Assembly (NCBI RefSeq): GCF_017939745.1
Contig: NZ_JAGKQQ010000001.1
Coordinates: 2,604,001-2,668,000 of the forward strand
Length of the DNA: 64,000 nt
Reading direction: 5' to 3'
Origin: Gemmata palustris
GTDB lineage: Bacteria > Planctomycetota > Planctomycetia > Gemmatales > Gemmataceae
Within the stretch, counting starts at the first letter, position 1, and every line of letters starts with the position of its first letter. A model generated the notes under the pieces. That model was not told the DNA's origin. It was given only the letters and a program-made list of their open reading frames with translations, and made no database searches. Shown here in pieces: positions 8,506 through 16,684 of this stretch. The position numbers and the translations under genes are program-made.

Positions 8506-9735
8506 CTAAGACAGCAGCCCCTTGACGTGGTCCCACTTCGCGCCGAGGACGGACTTGCTGTCGCAGTTCAGCCAATTATCGAGCAGCGTGGCGTACAGGC
8601 TGCGGAAGTCGGTGTGGTACTTCAGATCGTCCGCGTCGAGGTCCGACAAGCTCGGGTGCTTGCCCACCACCCCGCCCTTCACGCCCCCGCCGGCCAGGAG
8701 CACGCACGCGGCCGCGCCGTGGTCGGTCCCGCGACTGCCGTTCTCGGTCACCCGGCGCCCGAACTCCGAGAACGTCAGCACCCGCGTGCGCGTGTCGTGC
8801 CCGGTCTCTTTCAGTTCGCGGAAGAGCTCACCGATGCCCGTTGCGAGTTGCGTGAGGAGTTGCTGGTGCGCGGGCGCTTGGTCGGCGTGCGTGTCGAACC
8901 CGTCGAGGCTCACGTAGAAAATGCGCGTCCCGAACCCGCGCGCGATCAGCCCCGCGATGAGCTGGAACTTCTGCTGGAGCCCGCCGCCGAACCCGCGGAT
9001 CGCCCGCGGGCCTTCGATCAGCTCGCGCAAATTCTCGACCGCGGTGAGCGTCTGCACTTGGCGCCGCTGGACGAACGACAGCGGGTCATCGTCGTCCGTG
9101 CTCGACGCGGGCGCGGACACCTCTTCGAGCAGTTTCCGGCGCGAATCCTTCCGGTCGCCGCCACCGAGTTCGAGCCGGAACGAGTTCTGATCGCCCACGC
9201 TCACCGCCCCGCGCCCCTGGGCGCCGGTGGCCGCGAGTGGCGCCTTACCGGTCCCGACGTGGAGGATGGGCACGCCGCCGGAACGGTTCTCCATTTCGCC
9301 GGACGCGCGCCCGAGCCAGCCGGTCGTGGCCGCGCGCTTCGGGTCGGCGGTGTGCCAGATGTCCATCGCTTCAAAGTGCGACCGGTCCGGGTTCGGGTAC
9401 CCGACGCCCTGCACCACCGCGAGGTTCCCGGCGTCCCAAAGGGGCTTCAACCCCTGCATGCCCGAGTGCAGCCCGACGTGGTCGTCTAACACGACGACCT
9501 GCTGTTTCGTCTGGCGCAGCGTGGGGCGCGCCTTGTGGTACAGGTCGTCGGCGTAGGGGATGACGGTGTTGATGCCGTCGTTTCCGCCGGTCAGTTCGAC
9601 AACAACGAGAATAGTGTCCTTACCCGGCGCGGCCGCGCGCGCGGTCTGCGCGACGAATTGCGGCACCACGGACCCGAGGGCCACGAGCGACGACCCGCGC
9701 AACGCGCTGGTCAGAAACTGCCGACGGTTGAACAT
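8506..9735 (-). CDS. DUF1501 family exported protein
   Basis: 409 residues with a twin-arginine-like leader (MFNRRQFLTSALRGSSLVAL) followed by a hydrophobic stretch and an Ala-rich cleavage region. The body has the DUF1501 hallmarks GGNDGINTVIPYADDLY, LHSGMQGLKPLWDAGNLAVVQ, GFDTHADQ, FSEFGRR and GTDHGAAA, a fold related to the alkaline-phosphatase/sulfatase superfamily. Start ATG 9735 is preceded by CGGAGA. DUF1501 genes are typically paired with DUF1800, as here (10115-11578). Its biochemical function is unknown. Confidence 0.93.
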   Translation of the reverse strand: MFNRRQFLTSALRGSSLVALGSVVPQFVAQTARAAAPGKDTILVVVELTGGNDGINTVIPYADDLYHKARPTLRQTKQQVVVLDDHVGLHSGMQGLKPLWDAGNLAVVQGVGYPNPDRSHFEAMDIWHTADPKRAATTGWLGRASGEMENRSGGVPILHVGTGKAPLAATGAQGRGAVSVGDQNSFRLELGGGDRKDSRRKLLEEVSAPASSTDDDDPLSFVQRRQVQTLTAVENLRELIEGPRAIRGFGGGLQQKFQLIAGLIARGFGTRIFYVSLDGFDTHADQAPAHQQLLTQLATGIGELFRELKETGHDTRTRVLTFSEFGRRVTENGSRGTDHGAAACVLLAGGGVKGGVVGKHPSLSDLDADDLKYHTDFRSLYATLLDNWLNCDSKSVLGAKWDHVKGLLS

Positions 9736-9791
9736 GGGTTTCTCCGTTTGGGAACCGGCCCGGTTTCAACGCCACGCATTTGCGGGCGTGG

Positions 9792-10103
9792 TTATTTGTT
9801 CCGCTCCAGCGCTCGGAGGCGCCAAATGGCACGCACTACCAACCCGACTGAAACGACCAACCAAATGGCGTGAAGCGACCCGACGATCACAGTACCCCAA
9901 GACTCGGCGATAAGGTCGATCAGTGCCGCCGCGCCCCACATCACAAGCGGTCCCAGCGGAATGCCGGGCATACAACTCGTCCCGCGCCGTTGCCCCTCCG
10001 GGACACCCGCACGAGCGTCTTCAACTGCCAGATGCGCCGCGCCAGCCAACAATCCAAAGCACCAAGCAACGAAGAGGAGCAACAACAACGCCCACCACGG
10101 CAT
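9792..10103 (-). CDS. Small membrane protein of unknown function
   Basis: 103 residues with three hydrophobic segments: residues 3-27 (WWALLLLLFVAWCFGLLAGA), about 50-68 and about 70-92. The C-terminus is short and basic (RAIWRLRALERNK). It sits 11 nt after the DUF1800 gene and 56 nt before DUF1501, on the same strand, so it is likely part of that operon. I do not recognise the family. The reading frame is compact and codon use matches its neighbours. Confidence 0.6.
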   Translation of the reverse strand: MPWWALLLLLFVAWCFGLLAGAAHLAVEDARAGVPEGQRRGTSCMPGIPLGPLVMWGAAALIDLIAESWGTVIVGSLHAIWLVVSVGLVVRAIWRLRALERNK

Positions 10104-10114
10104 CGCGATTCCCG

Positions 10115-11578
10115 TTACGCCAACTGAGTTTCCGGCATCGTCAGAATCGCGTGTGCGGCTTCGCGCGCCCGGCGCGCGAGGATCAGGCCCGTGGGGTTGT
10201 CCTCGGCGACGAACGCGACGAGCTTCGCGCGCGCCTCCGCGCGCACCCCACCGGGCGCGTACATCTCGATGAGCGCATTAACCACGTCCCCGGGCTTCGT
10301 CGCGTGCGCGTCCTCGATCGCCCGCGCCGGGTCGAGCGCCTTCGGCGGCGGCAGATCGCTGGCTACGACAAACGGCGCGGTTTCCGGTGGCGGTGCCCAC
10401 ACCGTTCCCGACGCGAGTTCCGCGGCGAAGTTGTTCCGCTCGAGTACGGTCGCGGTGTTCAACCACGTCCGACCGCCCGGCCAGCCCTTCACGTTCGGCG
10501 GTGCAAAGAGCGCCTGCCCCATCCCGTTCAGCCACTTAACGAGTGACTGGTGCGCGAGCGGCCGGTAGTACGGGTCGCCCTCATCGAAGCGCTGATAGGT
10601 CGCCAGCACCGCGCCGAGCGCGTACTCGATGGGGCTTTTGATGCGCTTGCGGAAAGCGTGATCCGAATAGAAGTGGCGCGACGCCAGCATCGTCTTCACG
10701 AGCGCCGCGGTGTCGTACTCGCTCTTGCGGAACGCCTCGCAGAGCGGCTCCAGGAGACTTTGCGGCGGTGCGATCTCGCTGACGAAGAACGTGTACAGTT
10801 TGCGCACCAGGAACCGCGCCGCGGCCGATTGCTCTAGCACGATCTTCACGATATCGTCGCCGCGCCAGGGGCCGGTCTTGCCCAGAACGGTCTTGTCGCC
10901 CATATCGTGCTGGGCGTCGTTGAACTGGAACCCCTTGCCATCGGTGTGCCAGCCGGTGAAGGCCCGGGCCGCTTCGCGCACGTCCTTTTCGGTGTAATTG
11001 CCCACACCGAGGCTGAACAGTTCCATCAACTCGCGGGCGTAGTTCTCGTTCGCCTTGCCCTTCACGTTGCTGTTCGAGTCGAGCCACACGAGCATGGCCC
11101 CGTCGCGCGTGACCGCGTGCAATAGCGGGCCGAACTGCCCCAGCGCGTGGGTGCGGAACAGGCCGTTCTGTTGGAACATGAGGTTCGGGTCGCGCACCTT
11201 CACCATGCTGGTCGCAAAGTGGTTGTGCCAGAACAGCGCCAGCTTCTCGCGCAGCGGGTGACCGCCCTGCAACATGCAGTACAACCACCACCCGCGGAGC
11301 TGCGTGCCGTCGGCGTCGCGCGTGGCCGCGACCCGACCCACGTCCGTGAGCGTGGGTACCATTTCCGCCGCGTTGGGCTGCCCCCCGAGGAGCAGTTCCA
11401 GCGTCTTGGCCGGACCGTCCTTCACGGCCCGTTCGAGTTCCACCGCGCTCGCGCCGAAGGCGGCCCGGCGGTAGAGGTGCGCGGCCCACTTGCGGTCCCA
11501 CGGATCGGACGCGGAGGGCGCCCACGGCTTCCACGCCTCAACGGGATCGAGCTTGTCCAACGGGAGCGGAGCGGCCAC
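10115..11578 (-). CDS. DUF1800 family protein
   Basis: 487 residues from a GTG at 11578 preceded by AGGAGG at a 6-nt spacing. Recognisable DUF1800 segments: HLYRRAAFGASAVELERAV, REKLALFWHNHFATSMVKV, NENYARELMELFSLGVGNY, VREAARAFTGW, FNDAQHDMGDKTVLGKTG, RFLVRKLYTFFVSE and PPNVKGWPGGRTWLN. Members are usually encoded next to a DUF1501 protein, as here; their role is not established. No signal peptide is visible. It is the first gene of the DUF1800, small membrane protein, DUF1501 operon. Confidence 0.93.
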   Translation of the reverse strand: MAAPLPLDKLDPVEAWKPWAPSASDPWDRKWAAHLYRRAAFGASAVELERAVKDGPAKTLELLLGGQPNAAEMVPTLTDVGRVAATRDADGTQLRGWWLYCMLQGGHPLREKLALFWHNHFATSMVKVRDPNLMFQQNGLFRTHALGQFGPLLHAVTRDGAMLVWLDSNSNVKGKANENYARELMELFSLGVGNYTEKDVREAARAFTGWHTDGKGFQFNDAQHDMGDKTVLGKTGPWRGDDIVKIVLEQSAAARFLVRKLYTFFVSEIAPPQSLLEPLCEAFRKSEYDTAALVKTMLASRHFYSDHAFRKRIKSPIEYALGAVLATYQRFDEGDPYYRPLAHQSLVKWLNGMGQALFAPPNVKGWPGGRTWLNTATVLERNNFAAELASGTVWAPPPETAPFVVASDLPPPKALDPARAIEDAHATKPGDVVNALIEMYAPGGVRAEARAKLVAFVAEDNPTGLILARRAREAAHAILTMPETQLA

Positions 11579-11664
11579 GACCGACCTCCTGCATGAGTTC
11601 CAGAGTTCCAGAGTTCCGGCCGCGCTCGTAACCCGGGTGCGTGTGCATCCCGGGGTCCGGTTTA

Positions 11665-11724
11665 TACCCCGAAGGGGTTAGATTCCTCAGCCCAGGGTCG
11701 CGGCGCGGACGCGCACCCTGGGAA
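11665..11724 (-). repeat. Dispersed 60-bp repeat, copy 2
   Basis: Inverted copy of 6022-6081 with two mismatches. It lies upstream of the DUF1800 gene and next to the MITE-like element. Confidence 0.75.
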
Positions 11725-11752
11725 ACAAATGGGCGCCCTACTGATTGCCATC

Positions 11753-12054
11753 TTCTGTAGCCGGTCTCTGTGAGACTGGGACGCCCACCGCTTGTGGCTC
11801 CCCAGCCTCACACAACGGATTGCAAACGCGAATAGCACCGGGCCGTGAACCAGTGTTTTGGTTGTGCCCTCTCCCCTTGCGGGAGAGGGTCGTCGCGCTT
11901 CGCGGCGGGGTGAGGGGTTGCTTCGTGGGTGTGGCGGCCACCCCGCACCCGGTTCGCAAAGCCTCACCACCCTCTCCCGCAAGGGGAGAGGGCATAACAC
12001 CAAGCCGATCTACAACCCACGTTTGCAATCTGTTGACAGAGGCCGGCTACAGAA
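11753..12054. mobile_element. MITE-like non-coding element, about 302 bp
   Basis: The ends form a 21-bp inverted repeat with two mismatches (11753-11773 against 12034-12054; core CTGTAGCCGG). Inside are a second inverted pair (CGGATTGCAAACG at 11816-11828 and CGTTTGCAATCTG at 12020-12032) and two copies of a 23-bp palindromic module of the CCCTCTCCC type (11867-11889 and 11970-11992). No credible gene is present. Flanking target-site duplication is not clear. The structure fits a non-autonomous transposable element or a compound REP element, filling most of the 498-bp gap 11579-12076. Confidence 0.6.
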
Positions 12055-12076
12055 AAATAATCACATCAATACCGCG

Positions 12077-13423
12077 CTACTTTTTCTGAACGGCCACTTC
12101 GTAACCGAGGGTGCGTTCCTCGCCCTTCGGCGCCGATCCGCGGAGCTTGGCAACGCCGCCTTCGAGGGCGTACTCGAAGGGCTTGCCCGAAAACGGGTCC
12201 ACCGAGAGTGGAACGCCAACGTCGTCGAGTTTGTTGGGGAGTTTCCCGTCGTGGGCCGCGGCGAACGTGCGGAGCGCTTCCACGACCCGTAACAGCGCGA
12301 CCCGTTGCTCGAACCGAGTTTGCGTCCGGCGCACGTCAGCGACGCGCGGCACCAAGTCCGTGAACAACCCGTCCGCCCCCCTCCTCTTCGTGCCCGGGAG
12401 CGCGTCCATCTCCCACGCCTTCACACCGAGTAGACGAATCTCCTCGTCGCGGCGAACTTCGTAATCGCGCTTATCGTCCAACAACACAATGTGGACCGGA
12501 TCGAACCCCTCAACTGCGTTCTTGCTCATACCCGTTTCGATGAGCCGGCCCCGGGCCGCGCGAACACCGGCCGCGTCTTTGGCCCGTGCCGCGAGTACCG
12601 CCCGCAAGTTCCGCGGCGGGAGCCCCGCCTGCTCGCGAATGTAACCCGCGCGCCCGGACAACCGGCTCACGAGGTCTTCGACTTCGGTGCTACTCAGCGC
12701 GGAATCGTCGCGGAACGCGCGCAGGTCGTTATCCGCCAGCGCGCGGTCGCCCTGAACGCCCTTCCGCAGTTCCACGAGCGGGCACGGCAGATCGGTCAGC
12801 GCCCAGTATAAGTTCGGGCACCCCGGTTGTTGAATCAATTCCCAGAGCGTGTCGAGGGCCATGTCCGCGATGGCGATCCCGGTGCGGTTCGCAGCGGAGG
12901 TGGGGTAGTCGCTCAGGTGCCGGGCGAGCGCGAACATCGTCTTCGCGGTGCGGATCGCGTCGTCGAAGTCCCCGCGTGCGACTTCCCCGCGGAACCGGAT
13001 CTGGAGCGAGGCCCCGAGCAACTGGAGCGGGCCGAGTTCGGGCAACCGCAGGTCCGGGCCTTCGGTCTGCACGCGATCGAGCACCTGCCAATCGACCGTA
13101 TCGAGCCGCGCTGCCCAATCCGCTTGCGACAGTGCGGACCCACCGTAGTTACTGAGCGGCTCCTTCACGAGTTCCTTCAGCGTCATCGACTGGTACCGCA
13201 CGCGCTGTGCGACCCCATCTTTGCCAAAGAAGAAGTTCCGCTGCTCCATGAAGCACCGGAGGTACCACTGCGCCGCGTTCCCGGCCCTCAGTTCCCGAAT
13301 TTCGGGCAGGAGCTGGTACTTGAGCGCGAGCTTCGGCACGGCCACCGGGTGGACGGTCACGCGCACGGTCGGCGCCGCAACGGGAGCGGCCAGCGCTGCG
13401 GCGGCCAGAATAATGGCAGTCAT
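12077..13423 (-). CDS. Secreted protein of unknown function, paralogue of 15040-16341
   Basis: 448 residues from ATG 13423, opening with a signal-like segment (MTAIILAAAALAAPVAAPT). An upstream extension to 13600 is rejected because it runs through repeat DNA. It shares long stretches with the product of 15040-16341: LKYQLLPEIRE / LKYMLLPEIKE, FDDAIRTAKTMFALARH / FDDANVTAKTMFALARH, QQPGCPNLYWALTDLPCP / GQPGCPNYYWALTALPHP, and the C-terminal VPLSVDPFSGKPFEY / VPLPVDPFSGKAFRY. No catalytic motif is recognised. The DPFSGKPF end is seen in other planctomycete exported proteins. The two paralogues are separated by repeats and an IS110 element. Confidence 0.8.
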   Translation of the reverse strand: MTAIILAAAALAAPVAAPTVRVTVHPVAVPKLALKYQLLPEIRELRAGNAAQWYLRCFMEQRNFFFGKDGVAQRVRYQSMTLKELVKEPLSNYGGSALSQADWAARLDTVDWQVLDRVQTEGPDLRLPELGPLQLLGASLQIRFRGEVARGDFDDAIRTAKTMFALARHLSDYPTSAANRTGIAIADMALDTLWELIQQPGCPNLYWALTDLPCPLVELRKGVQGDRALADNDLRAFRDDSALSSTEVEDLVSRLSGRAGYIREQAGLPPRNLRAVLAARAKDAAGVRAARGRLIETGMSKNAVEGFDPVHIVLLDDKRDYEVRRDEEIRLLGVKAWEMDALPGTKRRGADGLFTDLVPRVADVRRTQTRFEQRVALLRVVEALRTFAAAHDGKLPNKLDDVGVPLSVDPFSGKPFEYALEGGVAKLRGSAPKGEERTLGYEVAVQKK

Positions 13424-13456
13424 CGCGAACGGGTTCCTGTTGGAGTACACACAAAT

Positions 13457-13841
13457 CACAGGGCTCCCGCCCTGTGCTACGAACGCCGGCCCCTCCGGGG
13501 CGGAAAGACATTCGGGGTACGGGTCTTCGCCCCGGAGGGCGGTAACGCATTCCGGGTATTGGTCTTCTCTTCGCCCCGGAGGGGCCGGCGTTCGTAGCAC
13601 AGGGCGGAAGCCCTGTGCGCTTATGTGCTTCCGCCACCCTGTGCGCCTGTGTCTGCGGCCCCTCTGCGGCGGTAACGCATTCCGGGTATTGGTCTTCTCT
13701 TCGCCCCGGAGGGGCCGGCGTTCGTAGCACAGGGCGGGAGCCCTGTGCGCTCATGTGCTTCCGCCACCCTGTGTGCCTGTGTCTGCGGCCCCTCTGCGGC
13801 GGTAACGCATTCCGGGTATTGGGCTTCTCTTCGCCCCGGAG
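13457..13841. repeat. 130-bp tandem repeat with palindromic modules
   Basis: The motif GGTAACGCATTCCGGGTATT recurs at 13541, 13671 and 13801, an exact 130-bp period. Each unit holds a 46-bp GC-rich module with the inverted repeat ACAGGGCGGRAGCCCTGT (13572-13617 and 13702-13747). An inverted copy of this module lies at 13457-13503. The third unit is cut at about 13841, where the IS110 element begins. The array occupies the region upstream of the 12077-13423 gene; no gene is credible in it. Confidence 0.85.
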
Positions 13842-13875
13842 CGCCTGTGTTGAAGGTCAAGGGAAAAACACGCGA

Positions 13876-14820
13876 TTAGGCGGTGGCGACGTTCGGGGTC
13901 CACGGTTTGTTGTCGCGGATCATGGCATTAAGGATGACGAGGAGCTTGCGCATCGCCGCCACCTGCGCGACCTTGATCGCTTTACCCGCCTTTCGCCGCT
14001 TCTGATAGAACGCGCGGATCGGCTCGTTGTACCGCACGGCCGAGAGGATCGCCATGTACAGGCCGCTCCGAACGCCCGCGCGCCCGCCGGCGATCGAACG
14101 GGTGCCCGACATCCGGCCACTGTCGCGGCTCATCGGGGCCACGCCCACGAGCGACGCGATCCGCTTGTTCGAGAGCGTTCCCAGCTCCGGGAGCTCGCTC
14201 ACCAGCACCCGGCTCACGACCGGTCCGATGCCCGGAACCCCTTGGAGCAGGTCGTCCTTGGCGCGCCACACCGGACGCGCTTCAATGAGCTCGGCCAGTT
14301 CCTTGTCGACCTGGTCCAGTTGCTTCGAGAGCCACGCGATGTGGGCCCGCACGCTCGTCGCCACGCGCGCGGTCGCCAGGGCCAGGCGGTTGGCCTCCGC
14401 GGTGCGCATCTCCAACAGCTGGCGGCGCCGGTCCACGAGACCCGCGAGGGCCACGGCCTCGGCACCGGGGAGCGCCCGGACCTCGGGTCGGATGGCCTCG
14501 GCGAAATGGGCCAGTACCGCGGCGTCGATGGCGTCGGTCTTGGCGAACTTGCCGGTGGCCCGGGCGAAGTCCCGTACCTGGCGCGGGTTGACGACGGCCA
14601 CGGGGTGCCCGGCCGCGGCGAGGGCCGCGGCCACCGCGCCCTCGAACCCCCCGGTGGCTTCGAGGACGATGCGCTCGGGCGCCCGTTCGCCCACGCGCGC
14701 GAGTAGGGCCGCAATACCGGTCGGGTCGTTGGTGTAGCGCGCGGCCGATCCGTCGGGCCGCGCGTGGAGGTCGAGATGATCCTTGGAGACATCGATCCCC
14801 ACGAAACATGCGGTCGTCAT
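13876..14820 (-). CDS. IS110-family DEDD transposase (recombinase)
   Basis: 314 residues from ATG 14820. The RuvC-like acidic residues are visible: Asp10 in FVGIDVSKDHLDLH, Glu54 in IVLEATGGFE, Asp96 and Asp99 in KTDAIDAAVLAHF. The C-terminal transposase_20-type region contains LLQGVPGIGP, IASLVGVAPMSRDSGRMSG and GGRAGVRSGLYMAILSAV; Ser234/Ser238 lie where the catalytic serine of IS110 recombinases is expected. Length and motif spacing match complete family members, so it is likely intact. An upstream extension to 15015 would translate the structured leader and is rejected. Family knowledge: such proteins use a bridge RNA from the element to choose donor and target DNA. Confidence 0.93.
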   Translation of the reverse strand: MTTACFVGIDVSKDHLDLHARPDGSAARYTNDPTGIAALLARVGERAPERIVLEATGGFEGAVAAALAAAGHPVAVVNPRQVRDFARATGKFAKTDAIDAAVLAHFAEAIRPEVRALPGAEAVALAGLVDRRRQLLEMRTAEANRLALATARVATSVRAHIAWLSKQLDQVDKELAELIEARPVWRAKDDLLQGVPGIGPVVSRVLVSELPELGTLSNKRIASLVGVAPMSRDSGRMSGTRSIAGGRAGVRSGLYMAILSAVRYNEPIRAFYQKRRKAGKAIKVAQVAAMRKLLVILNAMIRDNKPWTPNVATA

Positions 14821-14829
14821 GGTGGTGCC

Positions 14830-14980
14830 CCGATGCACCCGTTCGGCCCGGCCTTGCGAATCCGGTTGGGGTCCACGCGCCTGTTCGGGCTGCGAGGGTG
14901 CGAGAGTCGTGGGGTGGTCCTTGCTCCGGGACGGGATTTCACTCCCAAGGGGCGTGCGGCCTACCCCACCACTCTTCGGT
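14830..14980 (-). ncRNA. Candidate IS110 bridge RNA in the IS leader
   Basis: The 187 nt before the transposase start fold by eye into two domains. The first has a 13-bp stem with one mismatch between 14963-14975 (AGAGTGGTGGGGT on the minus strand) and 14903-14915 (ACCCCACGACTCT), closing a 47-nt internal loop that itself holds CCTTG/CAAGG (14946-14950 with 14919-14923). The second is closed by GCACCC (14896-14901) and GGGTGC (14835-14840) around a 55-nt loop. Two large loops upstream of the recombinase match the described arrangement of target- and donor-binding loops in IS110-subgroup bridge RNAs. Transcription and exact ends are not shown by the sequence. Confidence 0.5.
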
Positions 14981-15039
14981 TTACGAAACATACAAGGGGC
15001 CGTCTGACGTAGCACAGGGCGGAAGCCCTGTGTACCAGC

Positions 15040-16341
15040 TTACTTGCGGATGATGATTTCATAATGGAGGTTGTAAACGGCGACGTTCTCCTGGCCCTCC
15101 GGCGGGGTACCGCGGATGTGGGCCACGCCGTCAATCACCTCGTAGCGGAACGCCTTCCCGCTGAACGGATCGACCGGGAGCGGGACCGTCACGTCGGACA
15201 ACTTTGCGGGCGCCTTTCCTCCGTGCGTGGCGGCGTGCAGGCGCACGGCCTCGACGTGACGCAGGAGCGCGATGCGCTGCTCCAGACGGCCCTGCGCCAA
15301 TCGCACCTTGTAAAGCGCGGAGAGGAAAGAGTTGAAGAGCGGTTGTTCTTTCGGCCTCGGGTAATCCTTGAGGCGCGCCACCGCCTCCCAGGTGGGCAGG
15401 TACACCAACTTCATCTCTTCGTCGCGCTGGATCTCGTAGTCCATCTTCGCTTCCAGGAGCAGCACCTGGTACGGCGAGAAGAGCGCGAGCCGGTCCGCGC
15501 GGAGCCCCTGTTCGCGGAGCCGCGCCCGGGCCGCGGTGAGGTTCTTTTCATCCTTCGCCCGGTCCGCGAGCCACTCACCGGTTTTCTTCTCGTTCCTCTG
15601 AATTTCGCGGATGGTATCGAGGTGCGCGATGAGCTTCCGGAGCTGCGCCGAGGTCATCGGGTTCGTGTCGTCCAGGTCACGCAGTTCCGCACTAACGAAC
15701 ACCCGCTCGCCCTCCAGTCCCCTATCCAGCGTGACGAACGGGTGCGGCAGGGCGGTGAGCGCCCAGTAGTAGTTCGGGCACCCGGGCTGGCCCAGCATTT
15801 CCTCGAAGGGGCCGATCGCGACCGTGGCGATCGCGATCGCGACCAAGTCGCCGATGAGCGTGGGGTGTTCGCCCATGTGCCGCGCGAGGGCGAACATCGT
15901 CTTCGCCGTCACGTTGGCGTCGTCGAACCGGCGGAGCGCGACCTCGCCGCGGAACCGGTCGTTCAGTTCGCTCGCCAGTTGCCGCATCTTCTGGAGGTCC
16001 GGGAGCAACAGCCCGACGCCGTCGGTTTTCAGTTTGGGTAAGATCTGCCAGTCGGGTTTGTCCATCCGCGCGGCGCGGTCCACCTGTTTGAGCCCGAGCC
16101 GATTGAGGGGCTCGTTCGTTCCCGTCGCTTCTTCGTCGAGTATGCACTTCAGGTAGTTCGGGATCGGGTTGCCCTGCGTCATCTCCTTGATTTCGGGCAG
16201 GAGCATGTACTTGAGTGCCGGCCGCGGAGCGGGCGTCGCATCGACCGTGAGCCGGATCAGTGTTTCGGGCTGCGCGCGGGGGGACTGCGAAACGAACGCG
16301 GACGCGATCAGCACCGCACACGAGACGAGCGTTTCGGTCAC
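15040..16341 (-). CDS. Secreted protein of unknown function, paralogue of 12077-13423
   Basis: 433 residues from GTG 16341 with GGAGG 6 nt upstream. The signal-like N-terminus is MTETLVSCAVLIASAFVSQ. Shared blocks with the other paralogue are FRGEVA, TAKTMFALARHMGEHPT, LGQPGCPNYYWALTALPHP, QRDEEMKL, RLEQRIALLRHVEAVRLHAA and the DPFSGKAFRYEV end. It is mostly helical and has no recognised catalytic motif. It is probably a product of tandem duplication, with the IS110 element inserted between the copies later. It is divergent from the zinc-ribbon kinase at 16685. Confidence 0.8.
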   Translation of the reverse strand: MTETLVSCAVLIASAFVSQSPRAQPETLIRLTVDATPAPRPALKYMLLPEIKEMTQGNPIPNYLKCILDEEATGTNEPLNRLGLKQVDRAARMDKPDWQILPKLKTDGVGLLLPDLQKMRQLASELNDRFRGEVALRRFDDANVTAKTMFALARHMGEHPTLIGDLVAIAIATVAIGPFEEMLGQPGCPNYYWALTALPHPFVTLDRGLEGERVFVSAELRDLDDTNPMTSAQLRKLIAHLDTIREIQRNEKKTGEWLADRAKDEKNLTAARARLREQGLRADRLALFSPYQVLLLEAKMDYEIQRDEEMKLVYLPTWEAVARLKDYPRPKEQPLFNSFLSALYKVRLAQGRLEQRIALLRHVEAVRLHAATHGGKAPAKLSDVTVPLPVDPFSGKAFRYEVIDGVAHIRGTPPEGQENVAVYNLHYEIIIRK

Positions 16342-16684
16342 AGTGAACCTCCGCCGAACGGCCGGCGCGGAATCGCGCCCGGCTGGAACCCGCGTTCGTC
16401 ACCGCCAGAGACGACAGCGGCCCGGAAGAATTCCGCGAAAAATGGAGAAGTTGCGGGGACCCGGTTCCCCCCACGCGCGAACGCGCTCTACGCTCCGGGT
16501 GCTACAGGCGCTAACCGACCTTTCGCCCGGCGCAAAGTGACGGCTTTCTCGACAACAAATCTGTACCATTCGCCCCCCGGACACATCCAGATTCCCAATT
16601 CCGGGTCGCTCTGGTAGCATACTTCCATCACGTCGTCCAACTTCGCAAGTGCGCCCAGGCACCGCAGTGACGCGGGAGTGCCGA
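16342..16684. other. Intergenic region between divergent genes
   Basis: 343 bp between the divergent 15040-16341 and 16685-17887 genes. No supported gene or repeat. It should hold both promoters, but no convincing -35/-10 pair stands out. Confidence 0.5.

Larger units (their letters stand above)
13842..15007 (-). mobile_element. IS110-family insertion sequence
   Basis: About 1.17 kb containing a single DEDD transposase gene and a 190-nt non-coding leader. It lies between the left part of a repeat module (ends 13841, CGCCCCGGAG) and the right part of the same kind of module (starts 15008, CGTAGCACAGGGCGG), so it appears inserted inside a palindromic repeat, a known preference of IS110/IS1111 elements. 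No terminal inverted repeats are visible, as expected for the IS110 subgroup. The exact ends are inferred: 11 bases of the module are not accounted for. Confidence 0.75.

Noticed and set aside
13541-13838. CRISPR array
   Set aside because: The 130-bp period is far too long, and the units are identical throughout with no spacer variation; no cas genes are near.
13615-14706. 363-residue plus-strand frame over the repeats and IS
   Set aside because: Its start lies in the 130-bp repeats and the rest is antisense to the transposase.
16399-16662. 87-residue minus-strand frame between divergent genes
   Set aside because: No motif or ribosome site, and it covers the expected promoter region.
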